NCBI GenBank assembly: GCA_050179645.1
Contig: JBFXEX010000134.1
Span: 1-15,450, forward strand
Source of the DNA: VAZQ01 sp050179645
GTDB lineage: Bacteria > Pseudomonadota > Alphaproteobacteria > Rhizobiales > Xanthobacteraceae
Reading direction: 5' to 3'
Length of the DNA stretch: 15,450 nucleotides
Under the pieces are notes generated by a model. That model did not search any database, was not told the origin of the DNA, and worked only from the letters and a program-made list of their open reading frames with translations. The translations under genes were made by a program, and so were the position numbers. How positions within the stretch are numbered: the stretch's first letter is position 1; each line of letters starts with the position of its first letter. Of the stretch, positions 13,555-15,450 are shown in pieces.

Positions 13555-15309
13555 TTAGTTTGCCTGGCGGCGCAAAAATGCCGGGATATCCAGTTGGTCG
13601 TCATCCCCGGCATTATGCACAGGTGCCTTGCGGCCAAGGGGGTCGAGCCCATGGTGCGCCGGCCGCTTGGCATATTCGGAGACCGGTTCCGGTCCCCGCG
13701 GTTCCGGCGGGCGGGCCGCTGCCGGACGTGGCGGGGGCGGTGCCGGCATCGCGGGACGATCTGCAGACCGCGGCATCGGCCGGACCTGCCGCAGGTTGGC
13801 CGGCGAGGCCTCCTGCTCCTCGCTCTCGCGCCGGCCGAGGCCGACCGCAGCCAGGCGCCGCAACAAGCCGCCGCGCCGCTTTTCCGGACTTTCCGTTTCC
13901 ATGGGCTCGCCGCGCTTGGCGCGCAGCTCATTCTGGCCCGGGATCGGCAGTTCGTCGATCCGCGGCATCCGGGGGCGTCCGGCCGGACGCTCTGGTGCCG
14001 GCGGAATAAACGTGCGCGGAGCCGGCAAATCGTTCGGCGGCGAAGGCTGAGCGGGTTCGGGGAACAGCGACGGCTTCGGCTGCATCGGCCGGATGGTCAC
14101 GTCCTCGATCTCGGTCATCGGCAGCACCGCGGCGGCAACCGCGGCGCGTGCCGCCTGCTCAATCGCCTCGGTATTGGACTGGGCAGGAGCAGGCTGCGCC
14201 GCAGCCGCTACCGGCGTGGCGATCGACGGCCGTGGCGGGTCGCTACGCTCGGTCCGGGCCTGGTCGGCCCGCAGCTTCTGCGTCACTTCGGCGATGCGCT
14301 GCTCGGCCGCGACGGCCGCAGCCGGCCGCTGCGCTGCGATCATGGCCTGCTCGATGCCGGTCGCGACGACCGAGACCCGGATGATGCCGTCGAGGTTCTC
14401 GTCGAAGGTCGCGCCGACGATGATGTTGGCATCCTGATCGACTTCCTCGCGGATGCGGGTGGCGGCCTCGTCGACTTCGTAGAGCGTCAGGTCCTTGCCG
14501 CCGGTGATTGAGATCAGCAAGCCGCGGGCACCCTTCATCGACGCATCGTCGATCAGCGGATTCGAGATCGCGGCCTCGGCCGCGGTCAGCGCCCGCTTCT
14601 CGCCGGAGGCTTCTCCGGTGCCCATCATCGCCTTGCCCATCTCACGCATGACGGCGCGGACGTCGGCGAAGTCGAGGTTGATCAGGCCCTCCTTCACCAT
14701 CAGGTCGGTGATGCAGGCGACGCCCGAGTAGAGCACCTGGTCGGCCATCGCGAACGCGTCGGCAAATGTCGTCTTCTCGTTCGCCACCCGGAACAGGTTC
14801 TGGTTCGGGATAATCAGCAGCGTATCGACGACCTTGTGCAACTCCTGGATGCCGGCTTCGGCGACGCGCATCCGGCGCACGCCCTCGAAGTGGAACGGCT
14901 TGGTGACGACGCCGACGGTGAGGATGCCGGCCTCCTTGGCGCAACGCGCCACGACCGGCGCCGCGCCCGTGCCGGTACCGCCACCCATCCCGGCGGTGAC
15001 GAAGCACATGTGCGCGCCCTGGAGATGGTCGCGGATCTCGTCGAGCACCTCTTCGGCGGCGGCGCGCCCGACTTCGGGCTGCGATCCAGCGCCAAGGCCT
15101 TCGGTCGTCGCCACGCCCATCTGAATGATGCGTTCGGCTTTCGACATGGTGAGGGCCTGAGCGTCGGTGTTGGCGACGACGAAATCGACGCCCTGCAGCC
15201 CGCTCGTGATCATGTTGTTCACGGCGTTGCCGCCGGCGCCGCCGGTCCCGAACACGGTGATCCGCGGCTTCAATTCGCGAATGTCGGGGATTTTCAGATT
15301 GATCGTCAT
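13555..15309 (-). CDS. ftsZ: Cell division GTPase FtsZ
   Basis: A 584-aa tubulin homologue that polymerises into the cytokinetic Z ring. The GTPase core covers about 1-325. It shows FGTGGAGGNAV (20-30), the tubulin signature GGGTGTG (109-115) and the synergy loop NLDFADVRAVM (211-221), with N211, D213 and D216 matching the catalytic residues. A Pro/Ala/Arg-rich disordered linker of about 240 residues follows. It ends in the conserved C-terminal peptide LDIPAFLRRQ, which binds FtsA and other partners. Such a long linker is usual in Hyphomicrobiales and Caulobacterales. The ATG at 15309 (MTINLKIPDIRELKPR) has AAGAGG at 15320-15315 with 5-nt spacing; the open frame extends 17 codons further but without a ribosome site. 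ftsA ends 76 nt upstream and a terminator lies just downstream. Confidence 0.97.
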   Translation of the reverse strand: MTINLKIPDIRELKPRITVFGTGGAGGNAVNNMITSGLQGVDFVVANTDAQALTMSKAERIIQMGVATTEGLGAGSQPEVGRAAAEEVLDEIRDHLQGAHMCFVTAGMGGGTGTGAAPVVARCAKEAGILTVGVVTKPFHFEGVRRMRVAEAGIQELHKVVDTLLIIPNQNLFRVANEKTTFADAFAMADQVLYSGVACITDLMVKEGLINLDFADVRAVMREMGKAMMGTGEASGEKRALTAAEAAISNPLIDDASMKGARGLLISITGGKDLTLYEVDEAATRIREEVDQDANIIVGATFDENLDGIIRVSVVATGIEQAMIAAQRPAAAVAAEQRIAEVTQKLRADQARTERSDPPRPSIATPVAAAAQPAPAQSNTEAIEQAARAAVAAAVLPMTEIEDVTIRPMQPKPSLFPEPAQPSPPNDLPAPRTFIPPAPERPAGRPRMPRIDELPIPGQNELRAKRGEPMETESPEKRRGGLLRRLAAVGLGRRESEEQEASPANLRQVRPMPRSADRPAMPAPPPPRPAAARPPEPRGPEPVSEYAKRPAHHGLDPLGRKAPVHNAGDDDQLDIPAFLRRQAN

Positions 15310-15314
15310 GTCTG

Positions 15315-15320
15315 CCTCTT
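15315..15320 (-). promoter_or_regulatory. Shine-Dalgarno site of ftsZ
   Basis: AAGAGG on the minus strand, 5 nt before ATG 15309-15307. It selects this ATG over the in-frame upstream start at 15360. Confidence 0.8.
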
Positions 15321-15345
15321 CATACGCGGATGTCACACCGGGTCG

Positions 15346-15365
15346 GGCCGGTCCGCCCACCGGCC
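15346..15365. other. Hairpin in the ftsA-ftsZ intercistronic region
   Basis: GGCCGGT (15346-15352) and ACCGGCC (15359-15365) form a perfect 7-bp stem with a 6-nt loop. In the minus-strand transcript it lies between the ftsA stop and the ftsZ ribosome site, ending 25 nt before it. There is no U run. It could be an RNA processing or stability element (inference). Confidence 0.5.
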
Positions 15366-15385
15366 GATGGAGTTGGGATGGGTCA

Positions 15386-15448
15386 TTAGAAGCTCTCGCG
15401 AAGCCATCGTCCGACCCGTGCGATATAGCTGCCCGTTCCTGTCGCCGA
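15386..15448 (-). CDS. ftsA: Cell division protein FtsA, C-terminal end (partial)
   Basis: Only the last 20 codons and the TAA stop (15388-15386) are in the window. They read SATGTGSYIARVGRWLRESF. The basic/aromatic RVGRWLRESF tail fits the C-terminal amphipathic helix by which FtsA, an actin-like protein, binds the membrane and tethers FtsZ. The position just upstream of ftsZ supports the call. The gene continues past the right edge of the window. Confidence 0.85.
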   Translation of the reverse strand, partial: SATGTGSYIARVGRWLRESF

Positions 15449-15450
15449 GT

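Overview
The window looks like a chromosomal segment of a high-GC alphaproteobacterium, most likely order Hyphomicrobiales near Bradyrhizobium, Rhodopseudomonas or Pseudolabrys. Four things point there: the ftsA-ftsZ-lpxC-bamD-recN-ligA gene order; a long-linker FtsZ; a DUF3309 mini-gene behind an EcfG-type promoter; and several intergenic palindromic repeats of the kind scattered through Bradyrhizobiaceae genomes. The assignment rests on gene content and remembered family features, not on a database search. Every protein-coding gene seen is a recognisable family. I found no mobile element, CRISPR array, tRNA or rRNA.

Left part (1-2352): a palindromic repeat, then a TTG-started gene of the isocitrate lyase/PEP mutase superfamily with unusual active-site residues (128-988, +). 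It converges on a 12-helix MFS carboxylate-type transporter (1141-2352, -). A complex symmetric repeat (1011-1119) sits between their 3' ends.

Middle part (2353-7000): a 298-bp divergent intergenic region carries a run of same-orientation DnaA-box-like 9-mers. It is followed by a plus-strand run of prmA (ribosomal protein L11 methyltransferase), pepP (three-domain aminopeptidase P) and a Bcr/CflA-type drug exporter that overlaps pepP by four bases. A 51-aa DUF3309 membrane protein follows, preceded by a near-perfect general-stress (EcfG) promoter.

Right part (7000-15450, all minus strand): the distal end of the division and cell-wall cluster. Read in the direction of transcription it holds the last 20 codons of ftsA (cut by the window edge), ftsZ with a strong intrinsic terminator, lpxC (committed step of lipid A synthesis), bamD (outer-membrane protein assembly lipoprotein), recN (double-strand break repair) and ligA (NAD-dependent DNA ligase), the last two only 2 nt apart. 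The block joins cytokinesis, outer-membrane building and DNA repair. It ends at another palindromic repeat, where it converges on the DUF3309 gene.

I did not find a clearly new multi-gene system. The items most worth a second look are the EcfG promoter/DUF3309 unit, the altered catalytic residues of the isocitrate lyase-family protein, the DnaA-box-like cluster before prmA, and the two unrelated repeats that share one fold architecture at convergent gene ends.
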